Assembly: GCF_015223355.1 (NCBI RefSeq)
Contig: NZ_JADFFK010000018.1
Coordinates: forward strand, 1 to 64,000
Reading direction: 5' to 3'
DNA: 64,000 bases
From: Salipiger mangrovisoli
GTDB taxonomy: Bacteria > Pseudomonadota > Alphaproteobacteria > Rhodobacterales > Rhodobacteraceae
Part shown: positions 1 through 8,486 of the stretch, piece by piece
Layout: each line of letters starts with the position of its first letter
Numbering within the stretch: the first letter of the stretch is position 1
Translations under genes and position numbers: made by a program
Notes under the pieces: generated by a model
What the model was told of the DNA's origin: nothing
Databases searched by the model: none
What the model saw: the letters and a program-made list of their open reading frames with translations, nothing else

Positions 1-206
1 CCTATGCCGCCGCCGCGGGTGCCGACCTGCTGGTGATCCTCACCGAGTGGAACGAGTTCCGCGCGCTCGATCTCAAGGCGCTTGCCAAGGGCATGACGAC
101 CCCGCGGATGGCCGACCTGCGCAACATCTACACCTACGAGGACGCGCTGGCGGCGGGCTTCAGCGATTACGAGAGCGTCGGGCGCGGTGATCGCGCCAGT
201 GCCTGA
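1..206 (+). CDS. UDP-glucose 6-dehydrogenase, C-terminal fragment
   Basis: The last 67 codons of a gene that begins left of the window. The fragment includes LLVILTEWNEFRALD and, further on, the DLRNIYTYEDALAAGF segment, which is typical of the C-terminal NAD-binding half of UDP-glucose/GDP-mannose dehydrogenases. The enzyme oxidises UDP-glucose to UDP-glucuronate in the cytoplasm, supplying uronic acid for surface polysaccharide. The location beside glycosyltransferases and a sulfotransferase agrees with a role in exopolysaccharide synthesis. UDP-glucose dehydrogenase is favoured over GDP-mannose dehydrogenase, but the substrate-specific part is not visible. Confidence 0.85.
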   Translation, partial: YAAAAGADLLVILTEWNEFRALDLKALAKGMTTPRMADLRNIYTYEDALAAGFSDYESVGRGDRASA

Positions 207-276
207 CAAGGCAAACCGGGCGGCGCGTCTGACGCGCCGCCCGGTCCGGGCCTTCCAGAGACTCCGCGGGTGCGGA

Positions 277-2985
277 TCAAGAGAGCAGCGAGTCGCTCGG
301 CATGAACTCGAGCGCGTCGATGCGCAGCGGTTCGCTGCCGCCATCGCCGTAGCCCGCGAGCACGATCTCGTCGCCTGCTTCGATCTCGACGTCCGAGATG
401 AGGTGGCGGGTGAGCGTGTTCTTGTTCGCAAGGCTGTCGCCGAGGTCGGCATCCCAGTGCCAGGAATCGACCACTTCGCCGTTGACCCGGACCTCGAGGT
501 AGGAAACCCCGTCGTTCTCGTCGAAGTAGTCGACGCCCACGTCATAGGTGCCGCTCTGGCCATCGAAGGTGGTCGAGGCCTCTGCAACGCCGAGCGCTTT
601 CAGCACCTGGCCACCGGACGCCGCCTTGATGTCCGCAACCGCGAAACCGCGCTTGGAAGAGGTGTCGAACACGAAGGATTCCGCCTCGATGAACAGCCAC
701 TCCGCGCCGTTCGCCGGAGCATGCTCGACGGCACCGTCCAGCACATCGGTCATCTCGAGATCGAGGCTGTCGATGCGCATCGGCTCGCCGCCGTCGTTGA
801 CGCCCTGCAGGGTGATCACGTCGCCAGCCGTCAGCTCGAGGCCTTCGATCAGCTTGGTGGTCTTGGTCCCAGCGTCGGCGTAGGCGCTGCCCAGTTCCGC
901 GTCCCAGTCCCAGCTCGCCACTGCTTCACCGTTGACCAGCACGGTCAGGCTGCTGACCCCGTCGTTCTCGTCGAAGTAGTTGACGTTGAGGCTGTAGACA
1001 CCGGCATCGCCGTCGAAGTCATAGGACGCCGTCTGCAGGCTGTCGGTCGCGTTCTGGATGACCGCGCCGCCCGAGGCCGGGCCGATGTTCTTCACGACAA
1101 AGCCGTCGGAAAGGTTGAGGTTCTCGGCCTCGACAGAGATCACCGTGCCGATCGCGTCGATGTTTCCGGTGCCGGTGTCCGTTCCGGTGTCCGTTCCGGT
1201 GTCCGTGCCAGTATCCGTGTCCGCGAGATCCGCGGTCATTTCGAAGCTGACATTGTCGATGCGCAGCGGTTCGCTGCCGTCCCGCACGCCCTGCAGCGTG
1301 ACGACGTCGCCATCCTGCAGTTCGAGACCTTCGATCACCTTGGCGGTCAGGGTCGACTTGTTGGCAAAGGCACTGCCAAGCTCTGCATCCCAGTCCCAGC
1401 TCGCGACTTGCTTGCCGTTGACCAGAACGGCCATCGAGCTGACGCCATCGTTCTCGTCGTAGTAGTTGACGGTCAGGCTGTAGACACCGGCGCCGCCGTC
1501 AAAGGTCAGCGATGCGCTCTGCTCGGCGTCCGAGGTGCTTTGGATGACCTTGCCTTCCGATGCGCTCATCAGGTTCTTCACAGCGAAGCCGTTTGACAGC
1601 TCGAAGTCCTCGGCCTCGACGGTGATCACCGTGCCGACCGTACCGGTTGCGCCGCTGTTGCCGCCGTTGCCGCTGTCGCCGCCGATGATGGTCTCATTGC
1701 CGCCATCGGTGATGTCGCTGCCATCGGTGACGTCTTCCAGATCGCCGACCACATCCGTGAACCCGTCGAGGAGGCCGTTGATGTAGTCTTCGATGTTGCT
1801 GTAGCCGTCGCCGTCGGCGTCCTTGTTTGCATCCGCGACGCTGGCGTTCGAACCGATCACCTGCTCGTAGAAGTCGGGGATACCGTCGCCGTCGGAGTCT
1901 TTCAACGCAGCGGTGGCGGTGTAGTCGCCGTAGCCGCCGACGTCGCTCGGCGAGTCGATGATCGCGCCGGTGCCGTTGATCACCGTGTCCACGATGCGCT
2001 GGTCGATCTCGCTCAGTTCGCCGCCGATGCGTGCGCCGACATTGGACAGGACCCAGTCGAGCGCCTCGGCCGAGGTCAGCACCTCGGTGGTCGCCGGATC
2101 GAAGACGAAGTCGGATACGATCTGCGAGGTGTTGGTGCCGCCCACTTTGCCCACGTTGTCCGAAACGTAGTAGGAGGCTGCGCTGGTGTTGTCGAGGAAG
2201 CGGATGGCTTCGCGGCCGTCCGAATCCTTGCCCTTGATGAAGACGTTGCCGATCACGTGCACGGTCGAAGCTTCCGCGACGACGAGGCCTTCGTTGCCGA
2301 AGTTGTAGATGACGTTGTTGATGAACTCGATGTTCTTCGCGTCATCCTTGATCAGCGCGTTGCGGAACTGGTTGCTGACCAGCAGGTTGCCGATGACGCT
2401 GACGTTCGAGCTGCTATCGCCGATCAGCATCCCCATGGAGTGATCCCCCTTGGGGTGCAGCGAGTCCTGCAGCGCCTCGGCGACGATGTTGTTCGAGATC
2501 GTGATGTTGCTCGGCGAGCCCCAGGTCGCGACGTTCTCGTCGATCGACCAGGTCAGCGAGTTGCTGTCGATGATGACATGCTCGACCGTGTTGCCGTCCT
2601 TGCCAATCGAAATGCCGTCGCGGCCATCGGGTTTCTGTCCGTCGGCGTCGTCGCCCGGACGAATGTTCATGCCGCGGATGATCACGTTGCTTTCAACCAC
2701 GCGAAGGCGGGCGCCGGTCACGGTGATCCCCCCAGGCGCAGTTTGCCCGGCCACCGTAACGTCTCCGTTAATTTGGATCTGATCTTTCAGATCGATTTGT
2801 CCGCCAACTTCGAAAACCACAATGCGGGGGCCGTCCAGATCTTCGAGAGCCCAGCGAAGCGAACCTTCCCCGGAGTCGTTCAGATTTGTAACTTTAACAA
2901 CTTCACCACCACGGCCGCCTGTCGCGCCTGCACCAAACCCCTGCGCTCCCTCAAACGCGAGAAGTTCCGAATTATTGTCCACCAT
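277..2985 (-). CDS. Right-handed beta-helix polysaccharide lyase-like protein (PL1-type) with three repeated C-terminal modules
   Basis: 902 residues. Residues 8-345 resemble bacterial family 1 pectate lyases: an N-terminal FEGAQGFGAGATGGRGG segment, then beta-helix rungs, a TWSIDEN segment near 145 and a QFRNA segment near 206-210 that aligns with the family SRNP motif holding the catalytic Arg (R208 here). Residues 362-400 hold two Asp-rich calcium-type loops (DSDGDGIPD, DADGDGYSN). Three copies of a module of about 130 residues follow (about 455-583, 616-745, 765-895), each with DENDGVS and a SW(D/H)WDA(E/D)LG motif; a TDTG-repeat linker (589-606) separates the first two. There is no N-terminal signal peptide, so export by a type I or other leaderless route is inferred. 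It lies divergent to a glycosyltransferase operon and may trim the polymer made there. The exact substrate is unknown. Confidence 0.7.
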   Translation of the reverse strand: MVDNNSELLAFEGAQGFGAGATGGRGGEVVKVTNLNDSGEGSLRWALEDLDGPRIVVFEVGGQIDLKDQIQINGDVTVAGQTAPGGITVTGARLRVVESNVIIRGMNIRPGDDADGQKPDGRDGISIGKDGNTVEHVIIDSNSLTWSIDENVATWGSPSNITISNNIVAEALQDSLHPKGDHSMGMLIGDSSSNVSVIGNLLVSNQFRNALIKDDAKNIEFINNVIYNFGNEGLVVAEASTVHVIGNVFIKGKDSDGREAIRFLDNTSAASYYVSDNVGKVGGTNTSQIVSDFVFDPATTEVLTSAEALDWVLSNVGARIGGELSEIDQRIVDTVINGTGAIIDSPSDVGGYGDYTATAALKDSDGDGIPDFYEQVIGSNASVADANKDADGDGYSNIEDYINGLLDGFTDVVGDLEDVTDGSDITDGGNETIIGGDSGNGGNSGATGTVGTVITVEAEDFELSNGFAVKNLMSASEGKVIQSTSDAEQSASLTFDGGAGVYSLTVNYYDENDGVSSMAVLVNGKQVASWDWDAELGSAFANKSTLTAKVIEGLELQDGDVVTLQGVRDGSEPLRIDNVSFEMTADLADTDTGTDTGTDTGTDTGTGNIDAIGTVISVEAENLNLSDGFVVKNIGPASGGAVIQNATDSLQTASYDFDGDAGVYSLNVNYFDENDGVSSLTVLVNGEAVASWDWDAELGSAYADAGTKTTKLIEGLELTAGDVITLQGVNDGGEPMRIDSLDLEMTDVLDGAVEHAPANGAEWLFIEAESFVFDTSSKRGFAVADIKAASGGQVLKALGVAEASTTFDGQSGTYDVGVDYFDENDGVSYLEVRVNGEVVDSWHWDADLGDSLANKNTLTRHLISDVEIEAGDEIVLAGYGDGGSEPLRIDALEFMPSDSLLS
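1154..1222. repeat. 12-bp tandem repeat encoding the TDTG linker
   Basis: Successive copies of GTTCCGGTGTCC and close variants (plus-strand reading) encode the Thr-Asp-Thr-Gly linker between the first and second C-terminal modules of the lyase-like protein. The array is in frame, so copy-number change would alter linker length without breaking the gene. Confidence 0.7.
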
Positions 2986-3544
2986 TATGTGACTTAGTCC
3001 CGATTAGTTGCTTGATGTTGTGTCTGAGTAGTTCCTCTGCAGTGGCCATCGGATACTCGGACGACCCTCGGGACGCATGCCGTATGAAACTTTACCTAGG
3101 GGTACTGGGTGAAATTCCGCCGACTGAATATGGGTGGACCTTTGCCGGCGCGCGGTTGGCGCAGGTGCAAAGCTGTTGCTGATTTTGGAATTAAGGCAAA
3201 ATCTGGGCGCGGTATCGGGCCGACTTTTGGCGCGATCTTCCATAGATGGTTAAGTTTTCACAGATTTTGTACGTTAACGTTAAGTTAATTATCTACAATG
3301 AACACGATTTGTATCGTCTGGCGAAAGGCAAGAAATTGCCGAGCCCTCGATGCCCAAAAAATGGGCGCGTGTAGAGTTTGCGCTGTTCGGTGCAGAGCGG
3401 CTGCGGCATAATCACCGCGAGCAGCGTATGCTGCCCATGCGGCAACGGTCGATTTTGACCGAATCGACGCTGTCTCCCGGCGTGCCGCGTTTCGCCGATT
3501 CTATAAATTTACGTCAAATTGTTTCTTAATTATGTGGATTACCC
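2986..3544. promoter_or_regulatory. AT-rich divergent intergenic region of the polysaccharide locus
   Basis: 559 bases between the starts of the minus-strand lyase-like gene and the plus-strand glycosyltransferase operon. It is clearly more AT-rich than its surroundings, particularly 3240-3310 and 3500-3540. It contains a GTTAACGTTAAGTTAA stretch near 3273-3288, a GGCAA-GAAA-TTGCC hairpin (3327-3340) and a GCCCA-AAAAA-TGGGC hairpin (3352-3366). It must carry both promoters; no precise promoter can be assigned by eye. A 79-codon minus-strand frame inside it (3004-3243) lacks protein-like composition. Confidence 0.45.
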
Positions 3545-4738
3545 ATGCGACAGATCAGTCTGCTTGCCCTGACGAAGTCGACCGGAGGCATAGCTCTCTA
3601 CAACAAATTGCTTCTGACGGAGCTTCGGCGGATCGGGGTGCGCTCGCACACTCTTTGCCTTTCTGAAAACTCCGAGGCCTATGCGGCAGACCTCAACCGG
3701 CGCGGGCTCGGAGCGGAGCCGGTCGATATGGCGCGCTACAGCATCGATCTCGGGGGCGATGCCCGGGTGCTGCGCCGGGTCATTGCCGCCAGCCGCGAAC
3801 AGGATGCGGACGTCATCGTCTGCCATGGCAGCAAGTCCGGCTTCATCGGGCGCGCTGCCGGCCGGATCACCGGGCGGCCGGTGGTCTACCGGCAGGCCTC
3901 CATGCCGTTTCAACGCCGGGTACAGGGGGCCAAGGCACCGCTTTACTGGGCGCTCGATTTCGCCGCGCGCGGCTTTGGCGGACATGTGGTCACGCTGACC
4001 GACGCCGCGCGCCAGGAAACGCTGAAGGCCAGGCTGATGCCGCCCGAGCGGGTGAGCGTGATCCGCACCGGCGTGGATGTGGAGCGATTTCGCCCCGCAG
4101 CCGACCGCGCCGAGGCGCGGCGGGTGATGGGGCTGGATCCTGACCGGCCGGTGGTCGGCTGGATGGGGCGCATCGAGCCGCAGAAGGCTCCGCTCGACTA
4201 TGTCGAGGCGCTGCGCGATCTGGTTGCCCGATACCCCCATGTCCAATTCGTTCTGGCAGGTGAAGGCCGCCTCCAACCCGAGGTGGAGCATGCGCTTGCC
4301 GTCGCTGGGCTCGCCGGCGCCGTGCGGATGCTTGGATGGCAATCCGATCCGGTCGCGGCGCTTCAGGCCTTTGATGTCTACGTGCTGAGTTCGCATTGGG
4401 AAGGGCTGCCGATCACCCTGCTCGAGGCGATGGCCTGCGGGTGCTGCTGCATTTCCACCGACGTGGATGGGTGTTCCGACGCCCTGGAAGACGGTGTGAG
4501 CGGCCGCCTTGTGGGCGCGGGCGACACGGCGGGTCTGGCGCGGGCGTTGAACAGCGTGTTGCACGATCCCGACCTGCGCAACCGCTATGCCAGCGCCGGG
4601 CGGCACCGCGCCGTGACGCTCTTTGACAAGGAGACGATGGTGGCCAAATGGGTCGAACTGCTGTCGAAGCTGACCGCGGGCAGGGCGCCCCTGCCGGTTT
4701 CCGGAACGGCGGAAGCGGCATCGGAGGGCGGGCAATGA
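3545..4738 (+). CDS. GT4-family glycosyltransferase
   Basis: 397 residues, GT-B fold. The first residues (MRQISLLALTKSTGGIALYNKLL) are the usual N-terminal strand and Gly-rich loop. The C-terminal half carries VVGWMGRIEPQKAPLDYVEA and the donor-site EX7E motif in SSHWEGLPITLLEAMACG. It would transfer a sugar from a nucleotide donor to a growing lipid-linked polysaccharide repeat at the cytoplasmic face of the membrane. It is the first gene of a three-gene operon and its stop overlaps the next start (ATGA at 4735-4738). The donor and acceptor sugars cannot be predicted. Confidence 0.85.
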   Translation: MRQISLLALTKSTGGIALYNKLLLTELRRIGVRSHTLCLSENSEAYAADLNRRGLGAEPVDMARYSIDLGGDARVLRRVIAASREQDADVIVCHGSKSGFIGRAAGRITGRPVVYRQASMPFQRRVQGAKAPLYWALDFAARGFGGHVVTLTDAARQETLKARLMPPERVSVIRTGVDVERFRPAADRAEARRVMGLDPDRPVVGWMGRIEPQKAPLDYVEALRDLVARYPHVQFVLAGEGRLQPEVEHALAVAGLAGAVRMLGWQSDPVAALQAFDVYVLSSHWEGLPITLLEAMACGCCCISTDVDGCSDALEDGVSGRLVGAGDTAGLARALNSVLHDPDLRNRYASAGRHRAVTLFDKETMVAKWVELLSKLTAGRAPLPVSGTAEAASEGGQ

Positions 4739-5979
4739 CCCAGGGCAGCACGTTTTCCCTCAGCCGAACGCGCGGCTTGGCGCAGCCCGCCGCGACCCGG
4801 CCGTTGCGGATCTGCATGATCATCTCGTCCTATCATCCGATCGTCGGTGGTGCCGAGAAACAGGTGGCGCAGTTGGCCGGCCTGATGATCGGGCAGGGGC
4901 ACGAGGTCTATATCCTCACCCGGCGCTATCCGGGGCTGCCCGCGGAAGAGACGCTGGACGGGGTGAAGATCCGGCGCATCACCATGCGCAAACCGGCGCA
5001 GGGCATGGGCTTCATAGTTGGTGCTGCACGTATGGTGCGCGCGCTGAACCCCGACGTGATCCACTGTCACTCGCTCTTTTCGCCGGCGCTGGCAGGGGCG
5101 CTCGGCAAACGCTGGACCGGGGCGCCGCTGCTGGCCAAGCCGATGTGCGGCGGCGAGGCGAGCAAGATCGCCAACAAACCTCTCGGGCGCCAGCGGCTGG
5201 CCTACCTGGCGCGCTCGGTCGATCGCTTCCCGATGGTGAGCCGCGAGATCGAGAGCGAGCTTGCCGGGCTCGGCGTTCCTGCGGCGAAGCTGCGTTTCAT
5301 CCCGAACGGCGTGGACGGCGCGCGCTTCTGCCCGCCCAGGAGCCAGGTCGAGAAGGACAAGCTGCGGCTGAGTCTGGGCTTGCCATCCGGTCCGCTCTTT
5401 CTGTTTGCCGGGCGGCTCGCGGTGCAGAAGCGCCTGCCGCTGTTGCTCGAGGCCTGGTCGGATGTCCGCGCCCGCATACCGCAGGCAACTCTGGCTATCG
5501 CCGGGGCCAACCGTGCCTCGGACGCAGGCTACCAGGCAACCTTTGGCAAGAGCGACGAGATCCCGGAGGCGCTGCTGCAACAGCCGGGCGTGCGGATGCT
5601 GGGTCACGTGGCCGACATGCCCAATTTGCTGCGGGCGGTCGATGTCTTCGTGCTGCCCTCGGCGCGCGAAGGTCTCTCCAACGCCTTGCTCGAAGCGTGT
5701 GCCTCCGGTCTGGCCTGTATCACCGCCCGCACCGGCGGGGCGGTGGACTTCATGGTCGATGGCGAGAACGGGCTGCTGTTCGACGTCGACGACCGCCGGG
5801 CTCTGGCCATCGCGCTGGAGACTTTGGCAGGTGACGCCGAGATGCGGGCACGGCTTGGCGCGGCTGCGCTCCGCACGGTCGCCGAAAGCTACGAGATCCG
5901 CCAGACTGCGACCTCGCTGCTGGGACAATACCTCGAATTGGGGGCCGGCGCGCGCGCCGCAGCCGCCGGGAGAATGTGA
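4735..5979 (+). CDS. GT4-family glycosyltransferase
   Basis: 414 residues from the ATG that overlaps the upstream stop. This start is chosen because a GGAGGG ribosome site lies just before it; an upstream in-frame start at 4648 would run deep into the previous gene. The N-terminal CMIISSYHPIVGGAEKQV segment and the C-terminal EX7E motif (REGLSNALLEACASG) define a second GT-B/GT4 enzyme. The central FAGRLAVQKRLPLLLEAW segment is the usual donor-binding entry. It probably adds another sugar of the same exopolysaccharide repeat. Specificity is unknown. Confidence 0.85.
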   Translation: MTQGSTFSLSRTRGLAQPAATRPLRICMIISSYHPIVGGAEKQVAQLAGLMIGQGHEVYILTRRYPGLPAEETLDGVKIRRITMRKPAQGMGFIVGAARMVRALNPDVIHCHSLFSPALAGALGKRWTGAPLLAKPMCGGEASKIANKPLGRQRLAYLARSVDRFPMVSREIESELAGLGVPAAKLRFIPNGVDGARFCPPRSQVEKDKLRLSLGLPSGPLFLFAGRLAVQKRLPLLLEAWSDVRARIPQATLAIAGANRASDAGYQATFGKSDEIPEALLQQPGVRMLGHVADMPNLLRAVDVFVLPSAREGLSNALLEACASGLACITARTGGAVDFMVDGENGLLFDVDDRRALAIALETLAGDAEMRARLGAAALRTVAESYEIRQTATSLLGQYLELGAGARAAAAGRM

Positions 5980-5980
5980 G

Positions 5981-6883
5981 ATGAGCGATACGTCCCCGAT
6001 CTTCATTCTTGGGCTGCAACGCGGCGGCACCAACCAGATGCTGAACGCCCTGCGCTCGCACCCCGACACGGTCTGGCCGGACGGCGAGATGCACGAGGTG
6101 CTGCGCCCGAGGCCCGCACTCGGCGCCGACACGCTGCGAACACTGGCGGGATACCTGCCCACAGCATTGCGCAGCGGCGACATCCTGAACCCGCGGCAGG
6201 CTCCGGGCCCGTTGCGCCCGCGCGATCGGGCCTGGATTGCCAGTGAGCTGGCCCGCGCCACCGCTCGCAACCTTCCCGAGGTCCGACGTTACAAGCGCGC
6301 GCTGGCGGCGCAGGGGCTGGGGCCGAGCCTGCTTTCGGGGCGGAACCGGATGGTGGTGAAGGTGATGAATTACAATATCGGCCTCGCCACCGAACTTGAC
6401 CGGATCTACCCCGGTGCGCGGTTCATCGGGCTGGTGCGTGATCCCTACGGCATCTGCGAGAGCATGATGGCGCGCGGCGCGGACCCGGCCAAGATCCTGC
6501 CGCTCTACCGGTATTTCGGCGAAACGCTGCTGCGGCTCGAGGCGCGGGGTCTGCCGCTGAAAGTGGTGCGGCTCGAAGACATGGTCACCGACTTCCGCAA
6601 GACCGTGGACGAGGTCTTCAACCTGTGCGGGCTGGAAACCGGGGTGACGCAAGGGCTGTGCCTGCAAACCAAGAAGCGGATCACCGACGCGCAGGGCCGC
6701 GTGGTGGGCACGCGCAAGGTCGACACGTTCCACGCCTTTGAGCACGCCAACGGGCACATGCGCGAGGACGTCAACGAGATGGCCCGCGCCAGCCTCGCGC
6801 CCGAGGTCGCCGGCATGATCCAGAAGAACTGCGCGGCGATCATGGAGCGCTTCGGCTATCTTGCGCCGAAGGCCCTCGGCTGA
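5981..6883 (+). CDS. Sulfotransferase family protein
   Basis: 300 residues. The N-terminus has the PAPS 5-prime phosphosulfate-binding loop in the form FILGLQRGGTNQMLNAL, and residues near 145-160 have the 3-prime phosphate-binding pattern GLVRDPYGICESMM. These are the two hallmarks of PAPS-dependent sulfotransferases. It starts one base after the preceding glycosyltransferase stop, so it probably sulfates the exopolysaccharide or its lipid-linked precursor. The acceptor is inferred from context only. A GC-rich hairpin at 6891-6919 ends the operon. Confidence 0.8.
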   Translation: MSDTSPIFILGLQRGGTNQMLNALRSHPDTVWPDGEMHEVLRPRPALGADTLRTLAGYLPTALRSGDILNPRQAPGPLRPRDRAWIASELARATARNLPEVRRYKRALAAQGLGPSLLSGRNRMVVKVMNYNIGLATELDRIYPGARFIGLVRDPYGICESMMARGADPAKILPLYRYFGETLLRLEARGLPLKVVRLEDMVTDFRKTVDEVFNLCGLETGVTQGLCLQTKKRITDAQGRVVGTRKVDTFHAFEHANGHMREDVNEMARASLAPEVAGMIQKNCAAIMERFGYLAPKALG

Positions 6884-6890
6884 GCCGGCG

Positions 6891-6919
6891 GCGGGGCCGG
6901 GCGCGTTGCCCGGCCCCGC
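6891..6919 (+). terminator. GC-rich hairpin after the glycosyltransferase-sulfotransferase operon
   Basis: GCGGGGCCGGGC (6891-6902) pairs perfectly with GCCCGGCCCCGC (6908-6919) around a GCGTT loop, eight bases after the sulfotransferase stop. There is no clear T tract, so termination may be incomplete. Confidence 0.65.
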
Positions 6920-6969
6920 GTGCCCTTTGGCACCTTGCGGGCTCTGCATGCTCAAGACCGGATATCTGC

Positions 6970-6998
6970 TTGACGGCACTCCGCAAGGAACTTAATGA
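6970..6998 (+). promoter_or_regulatory. Probable sigma-70 promoter for tRNA-Cys
   Basis: TTGACG (6970-6975) and TAATGA (6993-6998) are separated by 17 bases and lie just upstream of the tRNA gene, leaving room for a short leader. Confidence 0.5.
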
Positions 6999-7011
6999 GT
7001 GCCACACCCCC

Positions 7012-7085
7012 GGCGAGTTGGCGGAGTGGTGACGCAGCGGATTGCAAATCCGTGTACAGGAGTTCGATTCTCCTACTCGCCTCCA
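7012..7085 (+). tRNA. tRNA-Cys (GCA)
   Basis: 74 bases including an encoded CCA (7083-7085). The acceptor stem GGCGAGT pairs with ACTCGCC. The anticodon stem GCGGA/TCCGT encloses the loop TTGCAAA, giving anticodon GCA. The T arm is AGGAG-TTCGATT-CTCCT. All are consistent with a cysteine tRNA. Confidence 0.95.
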
Positions 7086-7317
7086 AATTCCCTACAAATC
7101 AAGTCACCACAGAGGTGCGGGCTCTTGTCCGGCGCTGATCTTGGCAGGTGGCGTGTTGATCCTCGGCGACCCTGGCGGACCTCATGGACCGCCGCGCGCC
7201 GGCGCGCAAAACGTGGGATTCCCATACATAATTTGATGAACTTCTGACGTGCAGCGGTGCGAACGCCCGCATCTTCAGCACCGCCGTGTTTCAGGGCGCG
7301 GAAAACGCAGAAGTTAA

Positions 7318-7335
7318 TTTTACCGTTTGGTAAAA
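7318..7335. promoter_or_regulatory. RutR-like operator upstream of rutA
   Basis: TTTTACC-GTTT-GGTAAAA is a perfect inverted repeat 65 bases before the rutA start. It closely follows the E. coli RutR consensus TTGACCA-NN-TGGTCAA (ACC and GGT at the same spacing, with A/T flanks). The surrounding 7086-7400 segment between the tRNA and rutA carries no gene I can support. Confidence 0.6.
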
Positions 7336-7400
7336 AAATATCTCCTGACCTCAGACGGCCTTCGCGCCGCATGTCACCTGTCCGACAAAAGAGGTCATTC

Positions 7401-8486
7401 ATGGAAATCGGGGTGTTTCTTCCCATCGGAAACAACGGCTGGCTCATCTCCGAGACCGCGCCGCAGTACAAGCCGAGCTTCGAGCTCAACAAGCAGATCA
7501 CCATGAGCGCCGAGAAGCACGGGCTCGACTTCGTGCTCACCATGATCAAGCTGCGCGGCTTCGGCGGAAAGACGGAGTTCTGGGACCACAACCTGGAAAG
7601 CTTCACGCTGATGGCCGGGCTTGCCGCCTGCACCAGCAAGATCAGGCTCTATGCAACCGCCGCCTCGCTGGTGATGCCGCCAGCGATCGTGGCGCGGATG
7701 GCGGCGACGATCGATTCCATCTCGAACGGCCGCTTCGGGGTGAACCTGGTAACCGGCTGGCAAAAGCCCGAGTACAGCCAGATGGGCATGTGGCCGGGCG
7801 ACGCTTTCTTCGGCACGCGCTACAAATACCTCGGGGAATATGCGCAGGTGCTGCGCGATCTCTGGGAGACCGGCAAGAGCGATCTCAAGGGCGAATTCTT
7901 CCAGATGGAGGACTGCCGCCTCAGCCCGCGGCCGCAGGCGGACATGAAGGTGATCTGCGCCGGCTCGTCGGACGCCGGCATGGAGTTCTCGGCGCAATAT
8001 GCCGACTACAACTTCTGCTTCGGCAAGGGTGTGAACACGCCCAAGGCCTTTGCCCCCAACGCAGAGCGCCTGAAGGAAGCCACCGCCAAGACCGGGCGCG
8101 ACGTATCGACCTACGCGCTCTTCATGATCATCGCCGACGAGAGCGACGAGAAGGCCCGCGCCAAGTGGGAGCGCTACAAAGAGGGCGCCGACCAGGAGGC
8201 GCTGTCCTGGCTCGGTCTGCAGAGCGCGGCCGACAAGACCTCGGGCACCGACACCAACGTGCGGCAGATGTCCGACCCGGTCTCGGCGGTGAACATCAAC
8301 ATGGGCACATTGGTCGGGTCCTACGAGAGCGTCGCGCGGATGCTCGATGAAGTGGCAGAGGTTCCCGGCACGGGCGGCGTTCTGCTGACCTTCGACGATT
8401 TCGTGGTGGGGGTCGAGGATTTCGGCTCCAAGATCCAGCCGCTTATGGCCTGCCGCAAGGCGGTTCAGGTCGCCGAACCCGCATGA
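7401..8486 (+). CDS. rutA: Pyrimidine monooxygenase RutA
   Basis: 361 residues from ATG 7401; an upstream in-frame start would run through the operator. It is a luciferase-like FMNH2-dependent monooxygenase that opens the ring of uracil or thymine between N3 and C4 to give ureidoacrylate peracid. RutA-like features include [22 protein letters not shown] at the start, the [19 protein letters not shown] segment and [14 protein letters not shown]. It is the first gene of a four-gene operon and its stop overlaps the rutB start. It needs reduced FMN, normally from RutF, which is not in this window. Confidence 0.93.
   Translation: MEIGVFLPIGNNGWLISETAPQYKPSFELNKQITMSAEKHGLDFVLTMIKLRGFGGKTEFWDHNLESFTLMAGLAACTSKIRLYATAASLVMPPAIVARMAATIDSISNGRFGVNLVTGWQKPEYSQMGMWPGDAFFGTRYKYLGEYAQVLRDLWETGKSDLKGEFFQMEDCRLSPRPQADMKVICAGSSDAGMEFSAQYADYNFCFGKGVNTPKAFAPNAERLKEATAKTGRDVSTYALFMIIADESDEKARAKWERYKEGADQEALSWLGLQSAADKTSGTDTNVRQMSDPVSAVNINMGTLVGSYESVARMLDEVAEVPGTGGVLLTFDDFVVGVEDFGSKIQPLMACRKAVQVAEPA

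Noticed and set aside
1154-1222. Short tandem repeats considered as a CRISPR-like array
   Set aside because: The 12-base units are contiguous, in frame and encode a TDTG linker; there are no spacers.
3004-3243. 79-codon minus-strand frame in the polysaccharide intergenic region
   Set aside because: No ribosome site, no recognisable domain, and AT-rich regulatory-type DNA.
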